Under the pieces are notes generated by a model. That model was not told the origin of the DNA. It made no database searches and saw nothing but the letters and a program-made list of their open reading frames with translations. The position numbers and the translations under genes were made by a program. Below are positions 1-8,480 of a stretch of DNA of 64,000 nucleotides, piece by piece. Position 1 is the first letter of the stretch, and the number at the start of each line of letters is the position of its first letter. Source of the DNA: Paenibacillus sp. RC67 (GTDB taxonomy: Bacteria > Bacillota > Bacilli > Paenibacillales > NBRC-103111); assembly GCF_030020805.1 (NCBI RefSeq), contig NZ_CP125098.1, positions 1,778,001 through 1,842,000 of the forward strand. The letters are read 5' to 3'.

Positions 1-1
1 T

Positions 2-112
2 GACTGGTACTTGCTTGCAAGTATGCTTCACACGATACTCATCTCCTGCTTATTCGGAATCTTGTGCTACTTATGCGTGCTTACCTTGCAGGGCAGAAGA
101 GGTATCCGCTAA
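2..112 (+). CDS. 3' end of a membrane protein gene (partial)
   Basis: The reading frame is open from base 2 to a TAA at 110-112 and gives 36 residues. It is a hydrophobic stretch with a Ser/Leu/Cys-rich membrane segment (about residues 4-27) followed by a basic tail ending QGRRGIR. That is the usual look of the last transmembrane helix of an inner-membrane protein with a cytoplasmic positively charged end. A terminator hairpin follows 5 bases later, which supports a true gene end. The family cannot be told from so short a piece. Confidence 0.5.
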   Translation, partial: DWYLLASMLHTILISCLFGILCYLCVLTLQGRRGIR

Positions 113-117
113 AGACG

Positions 118-158
118 GGCTTACGGAGCTTTCTTATGAGCTGCGTAAGCCTTTATTA
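118..158 (+). terminator. Rho-independent terminator
   Basis: GGCTTACG pairs with CGTAAGCC around a further AGCT/AGCT pairing, followed by TTTATTATT. It closes the gene that runs in from the left edge. Confidence 0.7.
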
Positions 159-229
159 TTCGTTTGAAAGAAACGTAATGAAATTCCATTCGTTATACAT
201 AACGCTAGGGGAAAAGGAGAAGGTGACAT

Positions 230-1993
230 ATGGTATTTACGAATCTACGAGCATTTGTGGAAGCGCTGCGCAAAGAAAAGCAGCTGGTAGAAATCAGTGC
301 CCCGGTTGATCCGAATTTGGAGCTGGCCGAAATCCACCGGAGAGTAATTGACGAGGAAGGACCTGCTCTTTTATTTACTAATGTGAAAGGCAGTTCATTC
401 CCGGTCGTTACCAATTTGTTCGGCACGAGCCGAAGAGTGGATCTCGCCTTTGGCCCGAAACCGGAGCAGTTCATGAAGCAAATCATTAATGCAACCGATA
501 CGCTTATGCCTCCAACGCCAAAAGCATTATGGAATGAACGTGGCCTTCTTATGGATCTGATGAAGGTCGGTACTAAAACCGTACCCTCATCGGCTGCACC
601 TGTTATGCAGCAGCAGCGCAAAGATGCTCCGCTAGCAGGACTGCCTGTGCTGACCTGCTGGCAGGAGGATGGCGGCCCGTTCTTTACACTGCCGCTTGTA
701 TATACCGAGCATCCTGCTAACGGACATCATAATCTTGGCATGTACCGCATGCAGGTTTATGATGACCGGACGACAGGGATGCATTGGCAAATTCATAAGG
801 GCGGCGGCTTCCATCACTACGAAGCGGAGCAGCGGGGAGCTGCGCTGCCGGTTACCGTATTTCTGGGCGGCCCGCCTGCATTGATTGCATCAGCCATAGC
901 GCCGGTGCCGGAGCATCTGCCTGAGCTGATGCTCACATCGCTCATTATCGGGCAGAAGCTGCCGATGGTAGAAAATCCGAATGGGGGCCACAGGCTTGTG
1001 GCTGAGGCCGAGTTCGCCTTCTGCGGCTCCGTTCCGCCGCATGTACGCAGACCTGAAGGACCCTTCGGCGACCACTTCGGATATTATTCGTTAACACATG
1101 ATTTCCCTGTGTTTAATATTGATCATGTGTGGCATCGCAAGGATGCTATTTATCCAGCGACGATTGTAGGTAAGCCTAGACAAGAGGACTACTACCTGGG
1201 AGAGTTTCTACAGCGTCTGCTCTCACCGGCATTCCCTATGGTTATGCCAGGTGTCAAAGAACTGTGGACGTACGCTGAGAGCGGTTTTCACTCCCTTGCA
1301 GCAGCAGTCGTTCGTGAGAGTTACAGTCGTGAGGCATTAACGACTGGCTTTGCAATTTTGGGACAAGGTCAGCTGACCTTGACCAAATTTCTAATGCTTA
1401 CGGATCAGCCGATTTCTCTTGATCAGTTCACCCCTTTATTGGAGGCTGTGCTGGAACGCTTTGATCCGTCTTGCGATCTATTTATTTTTAACAATACTTC
1501 CCATGACACACTCGATTATACTGGAGGCCGTCTCAACCACGGAAGCAAAGCGATTATGCTTGGGGTAGGAGAGCCCGTTCGCAGCTTGCCAGGTGCGTAC
1601 GAAGCCGGGGAGATTCCAGAGATCGACCGTTTAGCGGTTTACTGCCGAGGCTGCCTCGTTGTCTCCGGGGCTAGTTATGTGCAGGAGCCCCAATTAGCTC
1701 AGCGGCTTGTTGAGCATTCCGGCGATCGCTTGAAGCAGTGGCCTCTCGTTATCCTTGTCGATGATGCCAAGGCAGCTACAGCTAACCAGACGGCATTCTT
1801 ATGGACGGTATTCACTCGGTTTAACCCGGCCAGCGATATTTTTGCCCGAACTCAGGTTAATGGGCATCATTTGGCTTATGAGCTGCCTATCGTTATCGAT
1901 GCACGTATGAAGCCGGGGTATCCGGACGAGCTGATTCCGCGCGAAGATATTGTGAAATTGGTCGATAGTCGCTGGAACGAATATTTCAACTAA
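230..1993 (+). CDS. UbiD family decarboxylase, probably menaquinone (futalosine pathway)
   Basis: A 587-residue UbiD-type prenyl-FMN-dependent decarboxylase. Visible family marks are the NLGMYRMQ segment near residues 168-175, a HWQIHKGGG stretch after it, and PEGPFGDH at 275-282, which carries the acidic active-site residue of the family. The start is ATG at 230 behind a strong AAGGAGAAGGTGA site. In bacteria that make menaquinone by the futalosine route, a UbiD-like enzyme is the proposed decarboxylase of the naphthoate ring late in the pathway. The mqnE gene 4 kb away supports that role over a ubiquinone role, which Bacillales lack. The exact substrate is inferred. The gene stands alone between two terminators. 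Confidence 0.85.
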   Translation: MVFTNLRAFVEALRKEKQLVEISAPVDPNLELAEIHRRVIDEEGPALLFTNVKGSSFPVVTNLFGTSRRVDLAFGPKPEQFMKQIINATDTLMPPTPKALWNERGLLMDLMKVGTKTVPSSAAPVMQQQRKDAPLAGLPVLTCWQEDGGPFFTLPLVYTEHPANGHHNLGMYRMQVYDDRTTGMHWQIHKGGGFHHYEAEQRGAALPVTVFLGGPPALIASAIAPVPEHLPELMLTSLIIGQKLPMVENPNGGHRLVAEAEFAFCGSVPPHVRRPEGPFGDHFGYYSLTHDFPVFNIDHVWHRKDAIYPATIVGKPRQEDYYLGEFLQRLLSPAFPMVMPGVKELWTYAESGFHSLAAAVVRESYSREALTTGFAILGQGQLTLTKFLMLTDQPISLDQFTPLLEAVLERFDPSCDLFIFNNTSHDTLDYTGGRLNHGSKAIMLGVGEPVRSLPGAYEAGEIPEIDRLAVYCRGCLVVSGASYVQEPQLAQRLVEHSGDRLKQWPLVILVDDAKAATANQTAFLWTVFTRFNPASDIFARTQVNGHHLAYELPIVIDARMKPGYPDELIPREDIVKLVDSRWNEYFN

Positions 1994-2023
1994 ATATAAT
2001 GATTGGTGTTTGATGGTTCTTGT

Positions 2024-2064
2024 AACCGGTATGCTGCGGCGTTTGCTGAAGCATATCGGTTTTT
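2024..2064 (+). terminator. Rho-independent terminator after the UbiD-like gene
   Basis: AACCGGTATGCT pairs with AGCATATCGGTT (one mismatch) around a 14-base loop and runs into TTTTT. Confidence 0.75.
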
Positions 2065-2228
2065 GCACTTTATAAGGGGGATGGCATTTAATGGGACTCC
2101 GAGCATAATTAACAAGCTGTTTCTATGGGTATACTTACAATTATTTGCTTAGTAGCGAGATAGTTTGGCTCGAAGGCCAAAGCGTCCGTATCCGCTGCTT
2201 CTCAAAGCCCGCAAGGAGGCTGTGCATT

Positions 2229-2969
2229 ATGTTAAGAATGCTATTTAATGACCCGCGCCGCAATGACCAGGGCGAGCTGAAGAGAGCCAATCAATCGATC
2301 CGCGACTATATTCAATTGATAAATGATATCCCGGAAAATGAGCGCAATCACCAGGAGAGGCGCTATATGATATGGAGCGGCAGTTTCATAAGATCGCTCG
2401 ATGAGCTGGAGCAAAGCCAATATGCGGCTGAACGCTTCGGAGAACGGGTCAGGTCCGTATATTTAGATGAAATGAACGAAGAAGAGCTCGATGACTATCA
2501 TCGCCACCTTTACTTTTATAAAAATGCGATTATTCGTCTTTTCGCAATTTTAGATAAGCTAGGTCAGTTCATGAATGAGCGGTTCAGGCTTAAAACTGAG
2601 GAAATTAAGGCGCGTTTTTCTTATTTTACCGTGCTTAGGAACATGCATACGAATCGATTGTATGTTGAACTAGAAGAACAGCTTTATGAGCTGAAGGAAC
2701 AATTCAATGACCCGGTAGAACGTTTGCGAAGCGAACGCAATTTGGAGATTCATACGATCAATGCGGATTTATTGGATGACCTCTTGAAAGCCGCTGAAGC
2801 AAAGAACGGCAAAGAACAACGAATCCAGACGGAAAACATTCAGGAACATCTCAGAGACCTTTCATCCGGCTGCGACATGACTTATCATGCTGCCCGCATG
2901 ATATTTACTTATATAACGAAAATGGCGATGTCTTCCAGCCGTTATCCACATGAACAGTCACAGGGTTGA
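2229..2969 (+). CDS. conserved hypothetical coiled/helical protein
   Basis: 246 residues from ATG at 2229, chosen because AAGGAGG lies at 2213-2219. The frame is open further upstream (to 2145) but without a ribosome site. The protein is hydrophilic and strongly helical, rich in Glu, Arg and Leu, with no signal peptide, membrane segment, cysteine cluster or nucleotide motif. A central stretch (LDKLGQFMNERFRLKTEEI) looks amphipathic. I do not recognise the family. It resembles Cthe_2314-like or other poorly known helical cytoplasmic proteins of Bacillales only in general character. It has its own transcription unit between the UbiD-like gene and the SDR. Confidence 0.6.
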   Translation: MLRMLFNDPRRNDQGELKRANQSIRDYIQLINDIPENERNHQERRYMIWSGSFIRSLDELEQSQYAAERFGERVRSVYLDEMNEEELDDYHRHLYFYKNAIIRLFAILDKLGQFMNERFRLKTEEIKARFSYFTVLRNMHTNRLYVELEEQLYELKEQFNDPVERLRSERNLEIHTINADLLDDLLKAAEAKNGKEQRIQTENIQEHLRDLSSGCDMTYHAARMIFTYITKMAMSSSRYPHEQSQG

Positions 2970-3077
2970 ATGATGGGCATGGTTCCTCTATACTTTGAAT
3001 AGAATGTACAAAAGGTCCGTCCAAACCTTTGAATATGAGAATCTCGAAAGACTAAAGAACATATGAGGAGGAAGCTC

Positions 3078-3875
3078 ATGGACGAACAGAGAAAAGTTGC
3101 ATTCATAACAGGAAGTGCCAAAGGGTTAGGGAAGATGGCTGCGCTGTTGCTGGCCGATTCCGGTTGCGATATTATTATTAATTATGTGAATAGCGATAAA
3201 GAGGCAATGGAGCTAAAGGAGCACATTAGGAGCAAGGGTGTGCGCTGTCTGGCCCTTCAAGGCGATGTTACCATTCAGGAGCAAATGAAGGAGCTTGTCC
3301 ATCATGCCATCGATGAGCTTGGCAGTATCGATATACTAATCAATAACGCTGGCCCATTCGTTCGTGAACGTCGATTGTTCGCTGAATATGAGCCAGAGGA
3401 AATCAATTATTTGATGCAAGGCAATTTGCTTGGCGTCATGCAGTTGGACCATCTGGTGCTCCCTTATATGAGACGCAAACGATGGGGGAGAATCGTTCAT
3501 TTCGGTTTCGGACATGCTGCCGAGGCAAGAGGCTGGCCTCATCGTGCGGTTTATGCCGCTGCTAAAGTCGGGCTCGTCTCCTTTACCAAAACGTTAGCTG
3601 TCGAGGAAGCGCCCCAAGGAATCACTGTCAATATGATTTGTCCAGGTGATATAAGAGGAGCCAATAAGGAGAAAACCATCGCAGAGGTAGAGCACGAACA
3701 GGATGAAGAGTCACCGCGCGGCCGACCGGGGACTGGAGAGGATATTGCCAGAGTCATCGCTTTCTTGTGCGAAGAGCGCTCCGATTTCATAACAGGCAAC
3801 ATTATGGATGTGTCAGGCGGGTTAGACCCTATTCGTACGATGATCGGTTCTCAGAAGATGTCCGGCTTTAATTGA
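3078..3875 (+). CDS. SDR family oxidoreductase with an altered active site
   Basis: A 265-residue short-chain dehydrogenase/reductase, FabG-like. It shows the dinucleotide motif TGSAKGLG (11-18), NNAG (89-92), the structural Asn at 116 and the YAAAK catalytic pair (Tyr159, Lys163). The catalytic Ser, expected 13 residues before the Tyr, is His146 here (stretch RIVHFGFGHAAE). The start is ATG at 3078, with AGGAGGAAG just ahead; an in-frame ATG at 3063 precedes that site and is unlikely. It stands alone, followed by a terminator shared with the opposite strand. Substrate unknown. Either the reaction tolerates loss of Ser or the protein is a non-classical SDR. Confidence 0.85.
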   Translation: MDEQRKVAFITGSAKGLGKMAALLLADSGCDIIINYVNSDKEAMELKEHIRSKGVRCLALQGDVTIQEQMKELVHHAIDELGSIDILINNAGPFVRERRLFAEYEPEEINYLMQGNLLGVMQLDHLVLPYMRRKRWGRIVHFGFGHAAEARGWPHRAVYAAAKVGLVSFTKTLAVEEAPQGITVNMICPGDIRGANKEKTIAEVEHEQDEESPRGRPGTGEDIARVIAFLCEERSDFITGNIMDVSGGLDPIRTMIGSQKMSGFN

Positions 3876-3899
3876 AGCCGTGGGAAGCGGGTAAACGGG

Positions 3900-3953
3900 A
3901 AAAGACCCCTTGTGATCGATCCGATAAGGAGACGAACGCAAAGGGTCTTTTTA
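3900..3953. terminator. bidirectional terminator between the SDR gene and yutI-like gene
   Basis: AAAAGACCCCTT pairs with AAGGGTCTTTT around a 28-base loop. Both flanks have A/T tracts, so it can serve the converging genes. Confidence 0.7.
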
Positions 3954-3979
3954 CTTCTCTATCCTCAAAGAAGATGGAA

Positions 3980-4225
3980 TTAGAACACTTGAACGACTTC
4001 TTGAACGCCTTCCACTTCTTCAAGCAATGCGCGTTCAATACCCGCTTTCAGTGTAATGGTCGAGCTTGGGCAGCTGCCGCAAGCACCCATCAACTTCAAT
4101 TTAACGATGCCGTCTTCAACATCAACTAACTCAACGTCACCGCCGTCGCGCTGCAGGAACGGACGCAACTTATCTAAAACTTCCAGTACTTCATCGTACA
4201 TGGTGCTTTGTGCATTTTCACTCAT
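3980..4225 (-). CDS. yutI: NifU C-terminal domain Fe-S protein, YutI-like
   Basis: 81 residues, the stand-alone NifU C-terminal (Nfu) domain. The cluster-binding motif is GACGSCPSS with Cys49 and Cys52, preceded by the typical [15 protein letters not shown]. Such proteins carry or hand over Fe-S clusters; two molecules share one [4Fe-4S] cluster through the CxxC pair. The ribosome site AAAGGAGTG lies ahead of the ATG. It diverges from yuzB, and the order yutI / yuzB / yutJ is also known from Bacillus subtilis, which supports the name. Fe-S supply fits the respiratory genes nearby (sdhB, MqnE). Confidence 0.9.
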   Translation of the reverse strand: MSENAQSTMYDEVLEVLDKLRPFLQRDGGDVELVDVEDGIVKLKLMGACGSCPSSTITLKAGIERALLEEVEGVQEVVQVF

Positions 4226-4303
4226 TTTGATTCACTCCTTTCTATACTTATTATATTACAATAGTAACAAAAATAAAATGGTTAACAAGGTGGCTGACAA
4301 GCA

Positions 4304-4558
4304 ATGAGACCTATCATAGAATTTTGTACGAATAATATGCACCACGGCACCGAAAAGCTGATGAAAAAGCTTGAAGCCAATCTGGATTATGACGTTATTG
4401 AATATGGATGTCTTGGTAACTGCGGAGAATGCTACATGTTTCCTTATGCCCTAGTTAATGGCGAAATTGTTGCCGCACCCAACGTAGAAGAGCTTGAGGT
4501 TCAAATCGATAATAAAATAAAAGAGATCGAAGCGATGTTCGATCTCTTGGGTGAATAA
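4304..4558 (+). CDS. yuzB: YuzB family (DUF1450) protein
   Basis: 84 residues, matching the YuzB family by its start IIEFCTNN and the conserved CLGNCGECYMFPYALVNG segment. Cysteines 8, 36, 40 and 43 suggest a thioredoxin-like or metal-binding fold, as in small ferredoxin-like thioredoxin-fold proteins, though no activity is established. It is divergent from yutI and converges on yutJ, only 9 bases from the end of that gene. The neighbourhood agrees with B. subtilis. The length is normal for the family (about 78-85). Confidence 0.9.
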   Translation: MRPIIEFCTNNMHHGTEKLMKKLEANLDYDVIEYGCLGNCGECYMFPYALVNGEIVAAPNVEELEVQIDNKIKEIEAMFDLLGE

Positions 4559-4567
4559 CAGTCTGTA

Positions 4568-5630
4568 CTATCCGAAGTGACGCTTGGACATCCAAAGCAC
4601 GCCGCTTTTTATAGCACGAGGCACCATGCCTGTCATAGGACGTTTGCCCAATAATGCAAAGCCTGATTTTTTGCCGAGCGATCCCAAAACCCCTTTGAGC
4701 TTGATTTTGCCAAGCCGAGGGGTTTCGTTTTTCCAGACAGCTCTCATCACTTCAGCAACTTGACGGCCTTGTCCTTGCGCTGCTTGAGCGCTTGGGCTAA
4801 ATGGTAGAGAAGCGCAGTCGCCTATTACATACACTTCCGGATACTCAGGGATCTGATGATACGGATTGATGACAACTCTTCCCTGGCTGTCCTTAGGAAG
4901 CTGCAGCTGCTGAACAATCGGGCTTGGTTGAATACCGGCCGTCCAGATGGTGACATCTGTATGGATGAGCTCCTGCTGATTGTACAGGATTCCCCCCCTC
5001 TAGACGGCTGAGACAGATATGAGATCTCATTTCGATATCATGCTCCAGCATCCAGTCGCGCACGAAGGATTGAAGCTTGCCAGGGAATGCTGATAATACA
5101 CTCGCACCCCTGTCCAATACACGGATATTCAGATCCGAACGGCTTTCACGCAGCTCAGCTGCCATTTCTACGCCGCTGAGTCCGCCGCCGACAATGGTAA
5201 CCTGACCATAAGGAGCGATATCATTCACTTTTTGAAACGTCTTACGAGTGGAGGATAGGGTCTGAATGCTTTCTGAGTATTGCTCAGCGCCTTCCAGGTT
5301 GTGATATTTGTCGACGCAGCCGAGACCAAGAACAAGCCAATCATACGAAAGCGGCTCATCGTTCTCGAACAGAATTAGCTTTCTGTCCAGATCAACACCC
5401 GTTACTTCACCGAACTTAAGAATTAGTCTTGGGTCTACAGGGTATTGCACTCGAATATCGATATCGGCCAACGTACCGGCAGCAAGAGCATAATATTCGG
5501 TCTTCAAGCCTTGGTAAGGCATGCGGTCAACGAGTACTAGTACCGTGTCTTTAGGCAAATCTTTTTCCAGCAGCTCGTTCGCTACGGTCAAACCGCCATA
5601 ACCGCCGCCTAATATAACCATTTTCTTCAT
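4568..5630 (-). pseudogene. yutJ: NDH-2-like NADH dehydrogenase (YutJ-like), frameshifted at a G7 tract
   Basis: A type II NADH dehydrogenase-like flavoprotein of about 353 residues, split into two frames. The N-terminal part (5630 down to about 4999) has the FAD motif GGGYGG near residues 8-13 and the second dinucleotide motif VGGGLSGVE. The C-terminal part (4992 down to 4568) begins GILYNQQELIHTDV, contains TIWTAGIQPSP and the GDCASL flavin motif. Removing one G from the run of seven (C7 on the plus strand at 4992-4998) joins both into one normal protein. The defect is a real mutation, a slippage state or a read error; the sequence alone cannot say. It lies 43 bases downstream of mqnE on the same strand, so quinone synthesis and quinone reduction are co-transcribed. 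Confidence 0.85.
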
Positions 5631-5673
5631 TTAGTTAACCCTTTCTATAAGGAACATCCGTTTCCGTTTCAGC

Positions 5674-6774
5674 TTAGTAAACTTTAATTTCGTTGTAGAA
5701 GGTATCGCGTTCGACTGGAATACGGCCTGCTCCTTTAACGAGCCAAACAAGTTCATCGCGTGTCAAACCTTCTGGAGACAATGCGCCTGCAGCATGACTA
5801 ATTCTTTCCTTCACGATGGTTCCGTGAACGTCTGAAGCTCCGAAGGAGAGGGCGATTTGAGCAAGCTGAGTACCAAGATTGATGAAGTAAGCTTTAATAT
5901 GCTGAATGTTGTCAACCATAAGTCGGCTGATTGCGATGGTTTTCAAGTCGTCAAAAGCCGCGACACGGCGTTTAATGCCTGCATTGACATTAGCAGGTTG
6001 CACAGAATTCGGAATGAAGACCATGAAGCCGTTCGTATCATCTTGAAGCTCACGCAATAAAATCATATGCTGGATACGTTCTTCCAACGTTTCAATCGAT
6101 CCGTACAGCATGGTTGCATGAGTTTTAAGGCCAAGGGAATGAGCATCCCGCTGCACTTGAAGCCATTGGTCTGTAGTCGCTTTGCCTACGCCCATTTTCT
6201 TGCGGTAACGTTCGGATAGGATTTCCGCTCCGCCGCCGGTCAGAGTAGCAAGCCCAGCGTCCATCAAAGTCTGTAGGACTTGTTTATAGCTTAACCCACT
6301 GATGCGGGAATAAAACTCAATCTCAGCCGCTGTGTGAGCTTTAATTGTTACATCAGGATAACGCTCCTTCAGAGCACGGATGCAGTTCACATAATACTCG
6401 AATGGAAGATGCGGATTATGCCCTTGGGCAATGTGGAATTCACGCATACCCGGTTGAATGTGAGCGTCGATATACTCGAACATTTCCTCGGGGCTTAGCG
6501 TATAAGCTCCTTCTTCACCTTCATCGCGGCGGAAATGACAGAACGCACAGTGCGCCTCACAAACGTTAGTGAAGTACAGGCTCATATTGTCAATGAAATA
6601 AACTTTTTTGCCATTCTTCCTTAAGTTAACTTCATTGGCTAATTGGCCAATAGTCAACAAATCATCGGATTGATATAGAAAAACGCCGTCCTCCAGGGAA
6701 AGTCGTTCTCCATGCTTTACTTTCTCGGCGATCTCCGCCATCCTTTGATCAGGATTGCTAATTACAATGCTCAT
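5674..6774 (-). CDS. mqnE: aminofutalosine synthase MqnE
   Basis: 366 residues, a radical SAM enzyme with the CxxxCxxC motif at Cys72, Cys76 and Cys79 (NVCEAHCAFCHF). It joins 3-[(1-carboxyvinyl)oxy]benzoate to the adenosyl radical of SAM to give aminofutalosine, the second step of futalosine-route menaquinone synthesis. MqnE rather than its paralogue MqnC is favoured by the N-terminal RLSLEDGVFLYQSDDLL and the TLTGGGAEILSERYRKKM stretch; the two families are alike, so some doubt remains. Ribosome site GGAGGTGGC lies before the ATG at 6774. It is the first gene of an apparent mqnE-yutJ operon. Its presence implies that the classical menFDHCEB route is absent in this genome. Confidence 0.88.
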   Translation of the reverse strand: MSIVISNPDQRMAEIAEKVKHGERLSLEDGVFLYQSDDLLTIGQLANEVNLRKNGKKVYFIDNMSLYFTNVCEAHCAFCHFRRDEGEEGAYTLSPEEMFEYIDAHIQPGMREFHIAQGHNPHLPFEYYVNCIRALKERYPDVTIKAHTAAEIEFYSRISGLSYKQVLQTLMDAGLATLTGGGAEILSERYRKKMGVGKATTDQWLQVQRDAHSLGLKTHATMLYGSIETLEERIQHMILLRELQDDTNGFMVFIPNSVQPANVNAGIKRRVAAFDDLKTIAISRLMVDNIQHIKAYFINLGTQLAQIALSFGASDVHGTIVKERISHAAGALSPEGLTRDELVWLVKGAGRIPVERDTFYNEIKVY

Positions 6775-6958
6775 AAAGCCACCTCCAGATTAGTAGTGTT
6801 ATAATATAAAAAGAATACGTGTCCAGCACGCATGGAACCGGTGATGTAGCATAGCATGCCAGAAAACCGCTCGACCCTCGGATCATCATCTAGCGGTTGG
6901 ATAACGTGCTTCAGCTGAAGCTGTGAAACCTTGCACATACATTTCCGTGAAGTAGAGA

Positions 6959-7096
6959 ATGGAGAGTCTAGAACCAGTAAACATTACATCTTATTATAAA
7001 CCTCATAATGGGGACGAGCAATACATAGTTCGACAAAAGGCCATAGGAGCCTGGCAGGATGAATTTATAAAGCTCTACTTAGATGGAAGTCCTTGA
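6959..7096 (+). CDS. possible small protein of 45 residues
   Basis: An ATG at 6959 opens 45 codons ending TGA at 7094-7096. The product (MESLEPVNITSYYKPHNG...) has ordinary amino acid composition and a plausible helical C-terminus, but only a poor ribosome site (GTAGAG). The stop overlaps the -35 box of the next promoter. I do not recognise it. It may be a chance frame in the 431-base gap between mqnE and the yutM-like gene. Confidence 0.3.
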   Translation: MESLEPVNITSYYKPHNGDEQYIVRQKAIGAWQDEFIKLYLDGSP

Positions 7097-7121
7097 GCAG
7101 AATCCTTATAAGGAGTATACT
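7093..7121 (+). promoter_or_regulatory. sigma-A type promoter for the yutM-like gene
   Basis: TTGAGC at 7093-7098 and TATACT at 7116-7121 with a 17-base spacer, about 85 bases ahead of the Fe-S carrier gene. The rest of the 6775-7205 gap shows only a CTTCAGCTGAAG palindrome near 6910 of unknown meaning. Confidence 0.5.
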
Positions 7122-7205
7122 GTAATAGAAGTAGCTTTATGAAAAAAACGAATGTTCTAAATAAGCTGACTTAAGCTAACTTATAAAAGCAAGGAGGAAA
7201 TCAAC

Positions 7206-7577
7206 ATGGTTAAAATTAGCGATACAGCATGCGATAAAATTAAAGAGTTATTGGAGAACGAAGGAACGCCGAACTTGTTTTTGCGTCTTGGCGTGAAGGC
7301 TGGTGGCTGCAGCGGCTTTTCTTATGGTATGGGCTTTGACGATCAAGCACAGGAAGGCGACAAAAGCTTTGAAATCAACGGCTTGAAGGTCGTTGTTGAC
7401 GCCGACAGCTCCAAATATTTATATGGCGTGGAGATCGACTTCAAGGAATCCGGTATGGGCGGTGGCTTCACCATCGATAACCCGAATGCGGTAGCAAGCT
7501 GTGGCTGCGGCTCTTCCTTCAAAGTGAAGGATGAAGAGGGCGCTCCGGAGAAATGCGACGATAAAGTAGAGGCGTAA
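7206..7577 (+). CDS. yutM: A-type iron-sulfur cluster carrier (IscA/ErpA/HesB family), YutM-like
   Basis: 123 residues with the full A-type cysteine triad: Cys35 (GGCSGF) and Cys99/Cys101 (SCGCGSSF). A-type carriers bind Fe or Fe-S clusters between subunits and deliver them to target enzymes. The B. subtilis homologue YutM lies in the same neighbourhood as yutI and yuzB. AAGGAGG at 7191-7197 decides the start. After the triad an acidic tail of about 18 residues (KVKDEEGAPEKCDDKVEA) extends beyond the usual end and holds an extra Cys. It is monocistronic with its own promoter and terminator. Confidence 0.92.
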   Translation: MVKISDTACDKIKELLENEGTPNLFLRLGVKAGGCSGFSYGMGFDDQAQEGDKSFEINGLKVVVDADSSKYLYGVEIDFKESGMGGGFTIDNPNAVASCGCGSSFKVKDEEGAPEKCDDKVEA

Positions 7578-7610
7578 TAGGCTCTGGTTTTTAAACTGTT
7601 TAATTATAGT

Positions 7611-7651
7611 CTCCTCTTACGGTACGTGCCGAAGGGGAGGCTTTTATTTTT
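7611..7651 (+). terminator. Rho-independent terminator after yutM
   Basis: CTCCTCTTACGG pairs with CCGAAGGGGAG around a short loop, followed by CTTTTATTTTTG. Confidence 0.8.
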
Positions 7652-7813
7652 GTTTTAAATAAACAACAAAGTGGCTTGCGGAAGAATTCCGTAAGCTCTT
7701 TTCTATTTTTCTATTAATTTGTAAAAATGGTACATGATCACAGCAGGAATTCCAGACGATACCGTAGAATTTATCTGTAAAATATATACAACTAGCCACA
7801 GATGGAGAAGCGA

Positions 7814-8044
7814 ATGTCGTATTTAAGAGCCAACTTAACCGTTGGATATTCAGATAAACCTTTATTTACAGCGGGAGTCTACTATCCCATTGATTATCAA
7901 ACGGATAGTCACTATGTGGTAGTGAGTGATCATGGTAAAACCAAATACATAGGATTTGAATGGGTAGGGGAAGGGGCTGGAATGGACTTTACCTATCGTG
8001 ATGTAGGTTGGTTCAGCGCCTTTTTTAATAATTGCTGGCGTTAA
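7814..8044 (+). CDS. small hypothetical protein
   Basis: 76 residues from ATG at 7814, chosen because GGAG at 7804-7807 is well spaced; another ATG at 7802 overlaps that site. The product begins MSYLRANLTVGYSDKPLFTA and is rich in Tyr, Gly and aromatic residues with alternating polar pattern, suggesting a small beta-strand protein. No cysteines besides one near the end, no signal peptide. It looks like one of the short conserved proteins of Paenibacillaceae, but I cannot assign a family or role. Confidence 0.6.
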   Translation: MSYLRANLTVGYSDKPLFTAGVYYPIDYQTDSHYVVVSDHGKTKYIGFEWVGEGAGMDFTYRDVGWFSAFFNNCWR

Positions 8045-8110
8045 CATTTGCTTTTGAACTCGGTTATCTCTATAATAATAGAACAAATGTTCTTATTTAG
8101 AGGTGAGGTA

Positions 8111-8446
8111 ATGAAAGCGAACAATCCATTTTTAAAACTTGATGAGCCTACATACATAAATAAACAGCAGCATAAAAGAAAACGCCCGGAGAAAGACGAG
8201 CAGGAGCTGGAATCACTTATACGAACTCTTGCCGTAGCTATTTTTACGGAGCGGGAGAATATAGTGACCGTTTGGAGCGAATACGAAGACCAGACGTTCC
8301 GAGGCAAAATAACCGAGCTGGACAAAGTACATAGAACGATCCGAATAGAGAATGAAGAAGAGTACACCTGGATTCAATTTGACGATGTAATGGATATTGA
8401 GATTATTACTAGCGATTTAACCGCTGAATCCGTTTTAGCTAAATAA
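8111..8446 (+). CDS. YolD-like family protein
   Basis: 111 residues from ATG at 8111 behind GAGGTGAGG. The C-terminal half (from ENIVTVWSEYEDQTFRGKI to FDDVMDIEII) matches the YolD-like domain (PF08863), a small beta-barrel-like fold. In Bacillus this family occurs beside UvrX-type translesion polymerases on prophages and as free chromosomal copies, and its function is not firmly known. Here there is no polymerase gene next to it. The N-terminal third is charged and probably disordered (HKRKRPEKDEQE). A terminator hairpin 14 bases after the stop is the site of the 206-bp repeat. Confidence 0.75.
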   Translation: MKANNPFLKLDEPTYINKQQHKRKRPEKDEQELESLIRTLAVAIFTERENIVTVWSEYEDQTFRGKITELDKVHRTIRIENEEEYTWIQFDDVMDIEIITSDLTAESVLAK

Positions 8447-8459
8447 CGATGAATGAAGA

Positions 8460-8480
8460 GGAACCTCATTATGAGGTTCT
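8460..8480 (+). terminator. left copy of a duplicated terminator hairpin
   Basis: GAACCTCATTATGAGGTTC forms a perfect 9-base-pair stem, but without the T tract, which is cut off by the repeat element starting at 8481. GGAACCTCATTATGAGG recurs at 8687-8703 on the other side of the element. Confidence 0.7.

Noticed and set aside
64..309. Open frame of 81 codons at the left edge
   Set aside because: It crosses a terminator and the ribosome site of the UbiD-like gene and overlaps its start in another frame.
205..621. Minus-strand open frame of 138 codons across the UbiD-like gene
   Set aside because: It lies wholly antisense to a well-supported gene and its product has no plausible domain.
6909..6922. 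CTTCAGCTGAAG palindrome as an operator
   Set aside because: A single short palindrome far from either promoter, with no known matching regulator motif.
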